Source: Streptomyces wuyuanensis (GTDB taxonomy: Bacteria > Actinomycetota > Actinomycetes > Streptomycetales > Streptomycetaceae). From it: a DNA stretch of 64,000 nucleotides. The translations under genes and the position numbers were made by a program. Shown here piece by piece: positions 1-7,903 of this stretch; within the stretch, counting starts at the first letter, position 1; the number at the start of each line of letters is the position of its first letter. Location: the NCBI RefSeq assembly GCF_900103455.1, contig NZ_FNHI01000020.1, positions 1 through 64,000 of the forward strand, in the 5' to 3' direction. The notes beneath the pieces were generated by a model. It was given only the letters and a program-made list of their open reading frames with translations, was not told where the DNA came from and made no database searches.

Positions 1-1560
1 TCCCATGGCCGCCGCGGCGTTGATGCCGTGGCCGACCACATCCCCGACGACCAGGGCCACCCGGGCACCGGACAACGGGATCACATCGAACCAGTCGCCC
101 CCGACGCCGTTGTCGATGTCCGCGGGCAGATAGCGCGAAGCCGTCTCGACCGCCGCACCACCCCTCAACCGCCGCGGAAGCAGACTGCGTTGCAGAGCCA
201 GCGCCGTGGTCTGCTCACGCGCGAACCGGCGCGCATTGTCCAACGACTGCGCAGCACGACCCACAAGCTCCTCAGCCAACAACAAATCGATCTCCTGGAA
301 CGGGACCGGATTCTCACCACGGGTGAACACCACCACGCCCAGCAGGGCACGCCGCCCGGGCACCAGAACGCGCCGCGCGAGGATGGGGACGACGATGAGC
401 GAGTGCACGCCGTGCATGCGGAGGCTCTGTGCCAGGGCGGGGTTCTTGTCGAGCCAGGTGGCGGCGGTGTCGAGGACCGGCTCCAGTCGCGACTTCCCTG
501 TGCCCAGTACCTCGGCGGTGGGTCCGTCGACCGGCTGGGGGACCGGTTCGCCGCGCCCCCACGGGGATTCCGCCCCGTGGCGGATCGAGGCCAGGCCCGC
601 TCGCCGGAGCACAGGGAGGCGCCGGCCCGCCACGTCGCTCTGGATCGAGGACCCCTCGCCGAACAGTACGGACTGCTCCAGATCCACGGCGGCGAAGTCG
701 GCGAACAGGGGCACGGCGAGGTCGGCCAGTTCCTGTCCGGTCTGCGTCACGTCAAGGGTCCTGCCGAGGCGGGTGCCGGCCTGGCCGAGGAGGCCGAGGC
801 GCTCGCGTTCCTGCCGGCGGTCGGCCACGTTGACACTGATCATGCACGTCCCCAGCGGCAGGCCGTCGGCGCCCTGGAGACAGTGGAACGACACCTCGAA
901 CGTCTGCTCCCGGAGCAGACCCGCGGCCAGCCGCATGCGGTATTCGTGGACCTTGGCGGTGCCGCTCTGCAGCACCTGCCGCATCACGGCCTCGACCGCC
1001 TCGGCCTCGGCGCCGGGCAGCACATCGGAGATCCGGCGTCCCAGTCGCGCGTCGTGGTGAATGCCGTCATGCGTCTCCAACGCGTCGTTCACCGCGACGG
1101 ACCGCAGCTGCAGGTCGCGCACGGAGATTCCGACCGGCGCGCTGGTGAGGAGTGCACCCCGCACGGCACCGTTCACCGCGCCCCCGGGAGGCGCCCCCAT
1201 GTCGCTGACGGACGCGAGCCACTGCACCGTTCCACCCCGCCCGCGAAGCATCGAGATCCGCATGCTCACGTCGACCATATGGCCGTCCCGGTGCCGCACC
1301 GCCGTCACACCCGACCAGCCGTTCCGCGCCCGGCACTCCTCGACGAACGCCGACATCGCCCCGGCCTCGGCGAACGGAGGCAGCACGAGAGCCGCGGACC
1401 GTCCCACCACCTCCCCGGCGGAATACCCCACGAGCCGCTCGGCAGCCTGCGTCCACGCCACCGTCGCCCCCCGCTCGTCGAACAGAGCGAACGCCGCGTC
1501 CGACAACTCGGATGTGCTCGTGCGGCTACCGAATGTGATGCTGCTGCTGACTGTCGTCAT
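1..1560 (-). CDS. PAS/GAF/SpoIIE-type PP2C phosphatase (3' end outside window)
   Basis: Reading leftward from an ATG at 1560 (GAGGA about 12 nt upstream), the first 520 codons are visible without a stop; the C-terminus lies beyond base 1. The N-terminus carries two PAS-like segments (about residues 20-120 and 130-240), then a GAF-like region (about 255-400). The start of a SpoIIE/PP2C domain follows, with the VGGDWFD metal-binding motif and VVGDVVGHG near residues 485-510. In actinobacteria such proteins dephosphorylate anti-anti-sigma factors in response to small-molecule or redox input; that role is family knowledge. No partner kinase or STAS gene is visible beside it. Family assignment is secure, the signal sensed is unknown. 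Confidence 0.9.
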   Translation of the reverse strand, partial: MTTVSSSITFGSRTSTSELSDAAFALFDERGATVAWTQAAERLVGYSAGEVVGRSAALVLPPFAEAGAMSAFVEECRARNGWSGVTAVRHRDGHMVDVSMRISMLRGRGGTVQWLASVSDMGAPPGGAVNGAVRGALLTSAPVGISVRDLQLRSVAVNDALETHDGIHHDARLGRRISDVLPGAEAEAVEAVMRQVLQSGTAKVHEYRMRLAAGLLREQTFEVSFHCLQGADGLPLGTCMISVNVADRRQERERLGLLGQAGTRLGRTLDVTQTGQELADLAVPLFADFAAVDLEQSVLFGEGSSIQSDVAGRRLPVLRRAGLASIRHGAESPWGRGEPVPQPVDGPTAEVLGTGKSRLEPVLDTAATWLDKNPALAQSLRMHGVHSLIVVPILARRVLVPGRRALLGVVVFTRGENPVPFQEIDLLLAEELVGRAAQSLDNARRFAREQTTALALQRSLLPRRLRGGAAVETASRYLPADIDNGVGGDWFDVIPLSGARVALVVGDVVGHGINAAAAMG

Positions 1561-2092
1561 CGATGTGCTGTCCTCGGATGACTGGGGGCGGACGGTAAGT
1601 AGCGAAGGGTGTTTTTACTCCTTCTTGGTGAAAGACCGGACCGGGCTCTGTTCTGTGACAGCGCTGCCGCGCCCTCACGCTCGCCGCCGGCGCGGTGACC
1701 AGGTGATGTCGCGTCGCTACTCTCCGGCGGGCCGCGGTCGGAGGCGGCCGGCGTCCTCGGCCCACGCCGCGGCTCACCGGCACCCCTCGGGCGCGAGCGG
1801 CATCGCGCAACGGTGGAACCGGGCGTCGCCGGTCCTGTGCCCGACGGCGAAGCTATCCGGCCGTTTGCCGACCGTGCCCATTCGGCCCCGGCGGGCGGTG
1901 CCGTCGGACGGGGCGTCGCTTCGCCTGGGCACTTTCCCAATTCCTCCGCGGGGTACCGGCCAGTGGTTGAAGAGGGGAAGTTTCCGAAACGGACGGGGTG
2001 GTTGTGCCGTTGATGCGGGGGACAGGCAAACTCGAAATCGCCAATCCGGTGCTGCAGCACTCATCCGCTTCACTCAGGAAAGGAAGAGAACC
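1561..2092. other. Intergenic region, upstream of SSI gene and of the phosphatase
   Basis: No convincing gene. Frames here are open only because of base composition. The region must hold the divergent promoters of the phosphatase and the inhibitor gene. A perfect 12-bp palindrome GTGCTGCAGCAC lies at 2049-2060, about 33 nt before the inhibitor start, and could be an operator or a 5'-UTR element. Bases 1590-1670 are less GC-rich than the surroundings. Confidence 0.5.
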
Positions 2093-2524
2093 ATGCGACG
2101 GAAGACCGCTCGATGGACAGCAGGCGGCGCCACCCTCGCCTTTGCGTTGCTCGGGTCGACGGCCGGCATCGCGCACGGCGAGCCCGCCTCGCTGTACGCC
2201 CCCTCAGCCCTGGTCCTGACCACGGCACATGGGGAGAGCTCGGCAACGAGTCCGGAGCGCGCGGTCACCCTCACCTGCGCACCCGGCACCACGGGCACCC
2301 ATCCGTCCTCGGACGGCGCCTGCGCCGCCCTTTCCCAGGTGAAGGGCGAGTTCGGCGGCCTATCCGAGATCAGCCGCGGTCAGCCGCGCTTCTGCACCCG
2401 TGAGTACAACCCCGTCACCGTCACCGCGCAGGGCGTGTGGCAGGGCAAGAGGGTGAATTATGAGCACACCTTCGCCAACGAATGCATCAAGAACGCCGAG
2501 GGTGCAGCCGTGTTCGAATTCTGA
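2093..2524 (+). CDS. ssi: Secreted protease inhibitor, Streptomyces subtilisin inhibitor (SSI) family
   Basis: 143 residues: a signal peptide (RR near the N-terminus, hydrophobic core, cut after an AHG-like site near residue 28) and a mature domain of about 110 residues, the usual SSI size. The family motif LYAPSALVLT begins the mature part, four Cys form the two conserved disulfides, and the C-terminus matches the WQGKR...FANEC...VFEF pattern. Aligned with classical SSI (MCPM-VYDP), the reactive loop reads FCTR-EYNP, so P1 is predicted to be Arg rather than Met. That implies preference for trypsin-like targets. Start chosen by the GGAAAGGAAGAG ribosome site. A hairpin follows the stop. A streptogrisin-type protease lies at 49.3 kb. 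Confidence 0.95.
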   Translation: MRRKTARWTAGGATLAFALLGSTAGIAHGEPASLYAPSALVLTTAHGESSATSPERAVTLTCAPGTTGTHPSSDGACAALSQVKGEFGGLSEISRGQPRFCTREYNPVTVTAQGVWQGKRVNYEHTFANECIKNAEGAAVFEF

Positions 2525-2556
2525 GGGGATTCCCGGAGAAGGGTCACGGAATACCC

Positions 2557-2588
2557 GCATCGGGGGTGGCAGCCGCCGCCCCCGATGC
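2557..2588. terminator. Hairpin downstream of SSI gene
   Basis: A perfect 10-bp stem (GCATCGGGGG / CCCCCGATGC) with a 12-nt loop begins 33 nt after the inhibitor stop. It has no U-run, as is usual for Streptomyces terminators. Confidence 0.6.
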
Positions 2589-2707
2589 CCGCCCCTGGAA
2601 TTCTCCCCACTGTCGGAAATACTCTCCGCCACGACATGTCCTGGCAACTTCCGGCGGGAAAGCCGGGGTTCGGCTCCGGCCGGACCCGCCGGCGCCGCCC
2701 GGAACGC

Positions 2708-3292
2708 TCACGCGGGCCGGGTCTTCGACCGGCTGCACCGGCTGCCGCTCGCCGCACGCAACGCGGCCGGCGGTGGCCAGCGATGGGGCAGGCGGCCTCC
2801 GGCCCACTCGTGGCGGATGCCCGCGGAGGATCCACCAGGTACGGCAGCCGACAGATCCCGGTTCAGATACGCGGAGGGCCGGTCCTTCCCGTACCAGTCC
2901 GGCAACTCCAGGCGTCCGGTGGCACCGTCGAGGGCGACCACGAGGTCGTGCGGCCACCATCCGACGGCAAGAAGGTCGTGCTGGTGGCCCCGGCCCGTGA
3001 GCGTGCCGGAGCCGGTGCTCGCGAAGGTGTCGGGGTGGGCCTGCCCCATGGTGCGCAGCGGCTCGTGACCGACGCCGAACAGCGTGCCACCGAGGGGCAG
3101 TCCGGCCTCGGTGAGCAGCCGCCGGGTCGGCTCGTGGGTGAGCTGCTCCGTCAACTCCTCCGGCTGGTAGCGGCGCACCCGGCCGTCGCCGTCGAGCCGC
3201 GAGAGGTCCCGTACGAGGTCCGGGCCGAAGACGTAGGCCGCACCGTCCGCCGAGGCGGTACGCGAGGGCCGGGGTGCGCCGGGGGAGCGCAC
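2708..3292 (-). pseudogene. SUKH-4-like immunity-protein remnant
   Basis: The central frame (about 100 residues) resembles SUKH-4 immunity proteins: YVFGPDLVRDL, then THEPTRRLLTEAGLP, and a later segment ending ALDGATGRLELPDW with YLNRDLSA. SUKH-4 proteins usually neutralise contact-dependent or polymorphic toxins. Here the reading frame stops making sense right after YLNRDLSA: Arg/Pro-rich sequence replaces the expected C-terminal helix. No start with a ribosome site precedes it; the GTG at 3292 is a nominal start. No toxin gene is adjacent. I read it as a decayed or truncated gene, but a short functional protein cannot be excluded. Confidence 0.5.
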
Positions 3293-3433
3293 GGTGTGCC
3301 GTGGGCGATCAGGGTGTCGGCCGACACCCCCATGAGGCGACGGCCCGTCTGACGTCTGACGCCTGACGGCGAAAGGGCGTTGGGGTACGGGAGCGAGCAG
3401 CGTCGCGGAGTCGGGCACTGTCCCGGGGCCGGC

Positions 3434-3718
3434 CTATCCGCCCGCGCCGCTCCGCTCGGAACTGGGACCGGGCCAAGGGGAGTCGTGGCCGTCCTCGTCG
3501 TCCCGGTCGATGCCATCCTCCCGGTCGTCCTCGTCCTCCGCGCCCACCCCGTCGTCCTCGTGGTCCTCCGGGAGTCCGTCCCATGCCTCGCGGTGTTCGT
3601 GGCTCACACCCACCCGGCGCTCGCTCTCGGGGTCCAGCGCGGCGAGCGCCGGATGCGGAGCCTCCGTGGCACAGCACCGGCGCACGGCCCCCACCGGCCG
3701 GGCCGCGTTCTCGCCCAT
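3434..3718 (-). CDS. Acidic C-terminal ORF overlapping the membrane-protein gene (possible frameshifted tail)
   Basis: 94 codons in a frame offset from, and overlapping, the 3' end of the upstream membrane-protein gene. The start ATG at 3718 lies inside that gene beside AGGA. The first part (HPALAALDPESERR) looks like genuine protein, and the rest is a strongly acidic Asp/Glu tail. Third-position GC is high in this frame, while the upstream frame loses codon bias just here. Two readings are possible: the true C-terminus of the upstream protein, reached by a frameshift or sequence error, or a small translationally coupled gene. No known domain was recognised. Confidence 0.4.
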   Translation of the reverse strand: MGENAARPVGAVRRCCATEAPHPALAALDPESERRVGVSHEHREAWDGLPEDHEDDGVGAEDEDDREDGIDRDDEDGHDSPWPGPSSERSGAGG

Positions 3719-4383
3719 TCCTGCTCACGCTCGCGGAGCGCCGAGACCCGGCACATCCACCCCAACTGGGCGATGAGAGCGAGGAAGACCGCCGTCGCGG
3801 CCACGACCTGTCCGGCGCCGGTCGGGGCCGTCGTCGTCAGTGCGATGCCGCAGAACGCCCACTGTGCCACCATCACCGCGACACCGGTGCAGCCGAGCAC
3901 GGCAGCTCCCGCACCGTCGCCCCAGTGCTTCGGCGCCTCCGGCGGGTGCGGCAACCGGGCGTGGCAGTCGCCCCAGAGCGCCTGCCTGGCCTCTTCGTAG
4001 ACCATGTCCTGTCTCAGGATCCAGCCGAGCGTCACGGGAGCGCCTTCCCTGCGCACGGCGTCCAGCAGGGCATCGGGTGCGGGGTGTCCCGCCCGGCGGT
4101 GCGGATCGAGTCCCGCGTCGTTCAGCCGGACGAAGCCGCGCCGGTCGATGCGTACCAGTCCGTCGAGCAGGAGCCGGGCAGCTGCCGCCCCGGTCTCGTC
4201 CGCCCGGAACACGGCGGCGTCGTACGGGTCGAGGACCAGCGCGTCGCAGTGCGCCCGGTCCGCCCGGTGGCGCTCGGTGTCCGCCTGCCGGCGCCGACGT
4301 GATCGCCATGCGAGCAGCGCGAGATGCCCGCACAAGAGCACGGTGACGGGCAGCGCCACGGCGGCGAGGGCGATCGGGTTCAC
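3604..4383 (-). CDS. Membrane protein of unknown function
   Basis: 259 residues from a GTG at 4383. One N-terminal transmembrane segment (about residues 3-22) is followed by a basic stretch (RSRRRRQ). A cytoplasmic region of about 120 residues comes next, and two further hydrophobic segments lie near residues 160-215. The layout is reminiscent of actinobacterial TIGR04222-type membrane proteins, but I could not assign it firmly. A TACGCT hexamer sits 6 nt before the GTG and there is no Shine-Dalgarno, suggesting a leaderless transcript. Codon bias fades near 3718, where a second frame takes over (see the overlapping acidic ORF), so the C-terminus given here may be wrong. Confidence 0.65.
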   Translation of the reverse strand: MNPIALAAVALPVTVLLCGHLALLAWRSRRRRQADTERHRADRAHCDALVLDPYDAAVFRADETGAAAARLLLDGLVRIDRRGFVRLNDAGLDPHRRAGHPAPDALLDAVRREGAPVTLGWILRQDMVYEEARQALWGDCHARLPHPPEAPKHWGDGAGAAVLGCTGVAVMVAQWAFCGIALTTTAPTGAGQVVAATAVFLALIAQLGWMCRVSALREREQEWARTRPGRWGPCAGAVPRRLRIRRSPRWTPRASAGWV

Positions 4384-4519
4384 GCCGCGAGCGTACGACC
4401 GGGGCGTTCGCCGCGGCACCGGCTTCTCGCCGCCCGGCCCGCCGGAGTGCGGTGACCGCCATCCGCCCACGGCATGTGCGTGCGGTGGTGTGTCAGCGGC
4501 GCTGGCTACGGTGGGGCAC

Positions 4520-4885
4520 ATGATCGAGGCCGAGGACATCCGCCGTATCGCTCTGTCGCTTCCCGGGACGGTGGAGAAGGAAGCATGGAGCATGCCCACG
4601 TTCCGTGTGGCCGGGAAGATGTACATCACGATGCCCGACGATCAGACGTCGTTCGCCGTGCGCTGCCCGAAGCACGAGCGGGCCGAACTGATCGCCGCCG
4701 AGCCGGAGAAGTTCTGGGTGCCACCGCACGAGGCGAGTTCGGCCTGGGTCCGGGTACGGCTCGGTGCGCTGGAGGACCTGGTCGAACTGCGCGACATCCT
4801 CGTCGACTCCTGGAGACAGGCGGCGCCGGACCGGCTGGCGGAGGAGCACCCCGAATTGCGGCCGGGCGTGGGCACCACCGAGTGA
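4520..4885 (+). CDS. MmcQ/YjbR family protein
   Basis: 121 residues, the normal length for this family of small single-domain proteins with a double-wing, CyaY-like DNA-binding fold. Family-typical features are the N-terminal LSLPGTVEKEAWSMPTFRVAGKMY, the repeated Phe/Trp pattern in the centre, and the LRDILVDSWRQAAP C-terminal helix; the cellular role is unknown. Start chosen at ATG 4520. No ribosome site precedes it, but TACGGT lies 7 nt upstream, as expected for a leaderless promoter. It is divergent from the membrane-protein gene at 4383, with only 136 bp between the two starts. Confidence 0.85.
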   Translation: MIEAEDIRRIALSLPGTVEKEAWSMPTFRVAGKMYITMPDDQTSFAVRCPKHERAELIAAEPEKFWVPPHEASSAWVRVRLGALEDLVELRDILVDSWRQAAPDRLAEEHPELRPGVGTTE

Positions 4886-5039
4886 CGTGAGCGACCGAGC
4901 GGGGCGGGACACGGCCGCGGCGCCCGACCCCGACTTCGTCGGCGAGGGCATCGCCCGGGACCACCTGGACATCGCCGGTCCCGCCTCGGACCGGACGAGC
5001 AGAACCGTAGGGCTCGGGACCGGACGACCCGAACCGGAG

Positions 5040-5071
5040 CGCTCAGGACCGGAGCGCTCCGGTCCTGAGCG
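5040..5071. terminator. 32-bp perfect palindrome between convergent genes
   Basis: A perfect inverted repeat with arms CGCTCAGGACCGGAGC and its complement and no loop. It lies between the MmcQ-like gene (+) and the LacI regulator gene (-). It can fold in either direction and probably acts as a bidirectional terminator. The flanking 150 bp are rich in CCGGAGC-like repeats. Confidence 0.55.
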
Positions 5072-5190
5072 GCTCCGGCCGGAACCGCCCCGGAACCGCC
5101 CCCGGAAGCCGCCTCCGGCCGGGGCGCGCTCCCGGATCCGGAAGCCGCCGTGGAGGCCGAGGACCCCGGCCCCGGAAGAGCGCCTCCGGG

Positions 5191-6207
5191 TCAGGACGAG
5201 TCGCGCACGACCAGTTCGGTGGGCAGCATCACGTGCTGCCGCGCCGCGCCCGGATCGGCGATCTCTCCGAGCAGGAGCCGGGCGATGGTGGAGCCGATCT
5301 CCTCCACCGGCTGGCGCACACTCGTCATCGAGGGATGGGCGTAGCGGGCGATGTACGAGTCGTCGAAACCGACGACCGCGACGTCCTCCGGCACGCGCCT
5401 GCCCTGCCGCCGCAGCTCCAGCATGGCTCCGGCCGCCATGACGTCCGATGCCGCGAACACGGCGTCGAGGTCGGGGGCGCGTTCGAGAAGCGAACGCATT
5501 GCGAGCATCCCGCCCTCCTCCGTGAAGTCGGCCGTCGCGATCAGACGCCCGTCCGGCGCGATGTCCGCCTCGCCGAGGGCGTCCCGCCATCCCTGCAGCC
5601 GGCTGCGGGACACGTCCATGTCGAGCGGCCCCGTGATGGTGGCGATCCGCCTCCGGCCGCGGGAGATGAGATGGCGCCCCGCTTCCTTCCCGCCCCCCAG
5701 ATTGTCCGAGCACGCATGGCTCAGTGACTCCGAGGGGGAGCGGCGGCCCGCCAGGACCGTCGGCAGGCCCAGGTTCTCCAGGATGCCGGGCAGGGGGTCG
5801 TCCTCGTGGACCGAGACCAGGAGCACGCCGTCCACCCTGCGCTCCGCGACGGAGTCGGTGAGCTGGTCGCGCTCGCCCCTGTCGCGGACGAGCACCAGCT
5901 GGAGCTGCGTCCTCGTCGCCGTGAGCACGGTGCTCACGCCCCGGATCACGGCCGAGAAGTACGGCTCCGAGCCGAGCCGGCTCTCGGACTCCGGGATCAC
6001 CAGCGCGACGGAATTGGTACGCCGCGTGACCAGCCCCCGGGCGACGGAGTTCGGCACGTAGTTCAGCTCGGCTATGGCCGCGAGCACGGCGGCCCTCGCC
6101 TCGTCGCTGACGAGCGTCGAACCGTTGATGACCCTTGAAACCGTCGTCCGGCCCACGCCGGCCCGTGCGGCCACGGTCTTGATGGTCGGCCGCTGCTGTG
6201 CCCCCAT
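5191..6207 (-). CDS. cebR: LacI-family repressor, CebR-like
   Basis: 338 residues. The N-terminal LacI helix-turn-helix (about residues 8-29) reads IKTVAARAGVGRTTVSRVIN. A periplasmic-binding-protein-like effector domain follows, ending in GFDDSYIARYAHPSMTSVRQP, a standard LacI-family signature. Start chosen for the GGAGAGG site upstream of ATG 6207. It is divergent from a sugar ABC importer and GH1 glucosidase, the arrangement known for CebR, the cellobiose-responsive repressor. Two palindromic operators lie in the shared upstream region and a third lies before an oxidoreductase gene at 12.5 kb. The operators differ from the CebR box I recall (TGGGAGCGCTCCCA) at two symmetric positions, so a paralogous beta-glucoside regulator is possible. 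Confidence 0.85.
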   Translation of the reverse strand: MGAQQRPTIKTVAARAGVGRTTVSRVINGSTLVSDEARAAVLAAIAELNYVPNSVARGLVTRRTNSVALVIPESESRLGSEPYFSAVIRGVSTVLTATRTQLQLVLVRDRGERDQLTDSVAERRVDGVLLVSVHEDDPLPGILENLGLPTVLAGRRSPSESLSHACSDNLGGGKEAGRHLISRGRRRIATITGPLDMDVSRSRLQGWRDALGEADIAPDGRLIATADFTEEGGMLAMRSLLERAPDLDAVFAASDVMAAGAMLELRRQGRRVPEDVAVVGFDDSYIARYAHPSMTSVRQPVEEIGSTIARLLLGEIADPGAARQHVMLPTELVVRDSS

Positions 6208-6336
6208 GTCCCTCTCCTCGTCCGACCGGCGGCTGCGCGCCGTTCGCCAGCGCATTGTGCCAGACCCCCGGACCCGTGGACCGGTGTGCGCGAGTGGCCC
6301 CGCGACATCTTCCGGCAACGAATTGGATTCAAGTTC

Positions 6337-6366
6337 TTGACACAAGCCTCGTTCAACGGTCAATCT
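6337..6366 (+). promoter_or_regulatory. Putative promoter of the cebEFG-bglC operon
   Basis: TTGACA at 6337-6342 matches the -35 consensus and CAATCT at 6361-6366 is a possible, weak -10 with an 18-bp spacer. This would put the transcript start near 6373, immediately before the first LacI operator, which suits repression by promoter occlusion. Inferred from sequence only. Confidence 0.4.
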
Positions 6367-6378
6367 TCCGGCATCTGG

Positions 6379-6392
6379 TGGGAACGTTCCCA
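6379..6392. promoter_or_regulatory. LacI/CebR-type operator 1
   Basis: Perfect 14-bp palindrome TGGGAACGTTCCCA (18 bp when flanks are counted). The central CG is characteristic of LacI-family operators. It lies 99 bp before cebE. Confidence 0.85.
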
Positions 6393-6399
6393 CCTCGCT

Positions 6400-6413
6400 T
6401 GGGAACGTTCCCA
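6400..6413. promoter_or_regulatory. LacI/CebR-type operator 2
   Basis: Second exact copy of TGGGAACGTTCCCA, 21 bp centre to centre from operator 1. That is two helical turns, so two repressor dimers would sit on the same DNA face. Confidence 0.85.
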
Positions 6414-6491
6414 TTCTCTGCTCGGGTCAGTCGGCAGGACGGCTGGCCCGTACTCGGTGCGTCGGCGCCGCCGCCTGGGAGGACACAACAC

Positions 6492-7805
6492 ATGAAGAGC
6501 ACCCGGAAGCTGTTCCGTACGAGAGGCACCGCCGTCATATCGGCAGTGGCGGCTCTCGGTCTCCTCTCCGCATGCGGCGGCGGTGACACCGGCGGGACGG
6601 GCGGAGGTGTCAAGGACGGCAAGACCACGATCACCATGGGGCTGTTCGGTGTCATGGGATTCAAGGAGACGGGTCTCCTTGATGAGTACATGAAGCAGAA
6701 CCCGAACGTGCGGATCGAAGCCGAGATCGCGGGCGACGAGCAGACCTACTACACGGCCCTGCAGAATCACCTGGCGGCCGGAAGCGGCCTGAAGGACATC
6801 CAGGGCATCGAGATCGGACGCGCCAAGGAACTCGTCGACAAGCAGGCCGACAAGTTCGTCGACCTGTCCAAGGTGTCCGGCACCGACCACTTCCTGCCGT
6901 GGAAGCTGAGCCAGGTCACCGGCAAGGACGGCAAGGTCATCGGCCTCGGCACGGACATCGGCCCCATGGCCGTCTGCTACCGCAAGGACCTCTTCGAGCA
7001 GGCCGGTCTGCCGACCGACCGCGAGCAGGTCGCCAAGCTGTGGGACGGCGACTGGGCGAAGTTCGTCGCCGCCGGCAAGGACTTCAAGGCCGGGTCCAAG
7101 GACGGCAAGGTCGCCTTCATGGACAGCGCCAGCGGTCTGTTCAACGCCATGATCTACGGGAACTCCGAGCAGTTCTACGACAAGGGCGGGAAGCTGATCT
7201 ACAAGGACAGCCCCGTCGTCAAGGAGGCCTGGAACCTGGCCTCCCAGGCCGCCACCACGGGCCTGACCGCGAAGCTGCGGCAGTTCCAGCCCGGCTGGGA
7301 CCCGGGCCTCGCGAACAGCACCTTCGCCACCACGGTGTGCCCGGCGTGGATGCTCGCGCACATCAGTGAGAAGGCGGGCCCGCAGAACAAGGGCAAGTGG
7401 GACGTCGCCAAGGCCCCCAAGGGCGCCAACTGGGGCGGTTCGTTCCTCGGCGTCATGGAGAAGAGCCCCGTCAAGGAAGAGGCCAAGAAGCTCGTCGCCT
7501 GGCTGACGGCCCCCGAGCAGCAGGCCCGCCTCTTCGAGAAGCTCGGCAACTTCCCGTCCTCGCAGAAGGCGCTCGAGGCGCCCCAGGTGGCGAACGCGAA
7601 GTCCGACTACTTCAGCGGTGCCCCCATCGGCCAGATCTTCGGCGCCGCCGCGCAGGAGATCCCCGACGAGCAGGTGCTGGGCCGCAAGGACGGAACGATC
7701 AAGGACATCTTCTCGCAGGGTCTGAGCCTCATCGAGTCCCAGAACCAGAGCCCCGAGAAGGCCTGGAAGACCACCGACGAGCGCATCGAGAAGGCCGTCG
7801 GCTGA
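6492..7805 (+). CDS. cebE: Sugar ABC transporter solute-binding lipoprotein, CebE-like
   Basis: 437 residues of the CUT1 solute-binding family. The signal peptide (RKLFRTRG start) ends in a lipobox LLSAC with the lipidated Cys at residue 28 and a Gly-rich linker. The mature domain shows the extracellular-binding-protein type 1 pattern throughout. A GGGAGGA ribosome site precedes ATG. First gene of a four-gene run with two permeases and a GH1 beta-glucosidase; two LacI operators lie upstream. By analogy with the Streptomyces ceb system it should bind cellobiose or related beta-glucosides outside the membrane. No ATPase gene is present, which fits use of the shared multiple-sugar ATPase MsiK encoded elsewhere. 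Confidence 0.85.
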   Translation: MKSTRKLFRTRGTAVISAVAALGLLSACGGGDTGGTGGGVKDGKTTITMGLFGVMGFKETGLLDEYMKQNPNVRIEAEIAGDEQTYYTALQNHLAAGSGLKDIQGIEIGRAKELVDKQADKFVDLSKVSGTDHFLPWKLSQVTGKDGKVIGLGTDIGPMAVCYRKDLFEQAGLPTDREQVAKLWDGDWAKFVAAGKDFKAGSKDGKVAFMDSASGLFNAMIYGNSEQFYDKGGKLIYKDSPVVKEAWNLASQAATTGLTAKLRQFQPGWDPGLANSTFATTVCPAWMLAHISEKAGPQNKGKWDVAKAPKGANWGGSFLGVMEKSPVKEEAKKLVAWLTAPEQQARLFEKLGNFPSSQKALEAPQVANAKSDYFSGAPIGQIFGAAAQEIPDEQVLGRKDGTIKDIFSQGLSLIESQNQSPEKAWKTTDERIEKAVG

Positions 7806-7903
7806 CGTCCCCCGACGCCCCGGCGGCCACACCGCGCACGACCGCGTGCGCCACGGCCGCCGGGGCACGCCCAGCCCGCCCACGTTCCACGTAAGGATCC
7901 CTG

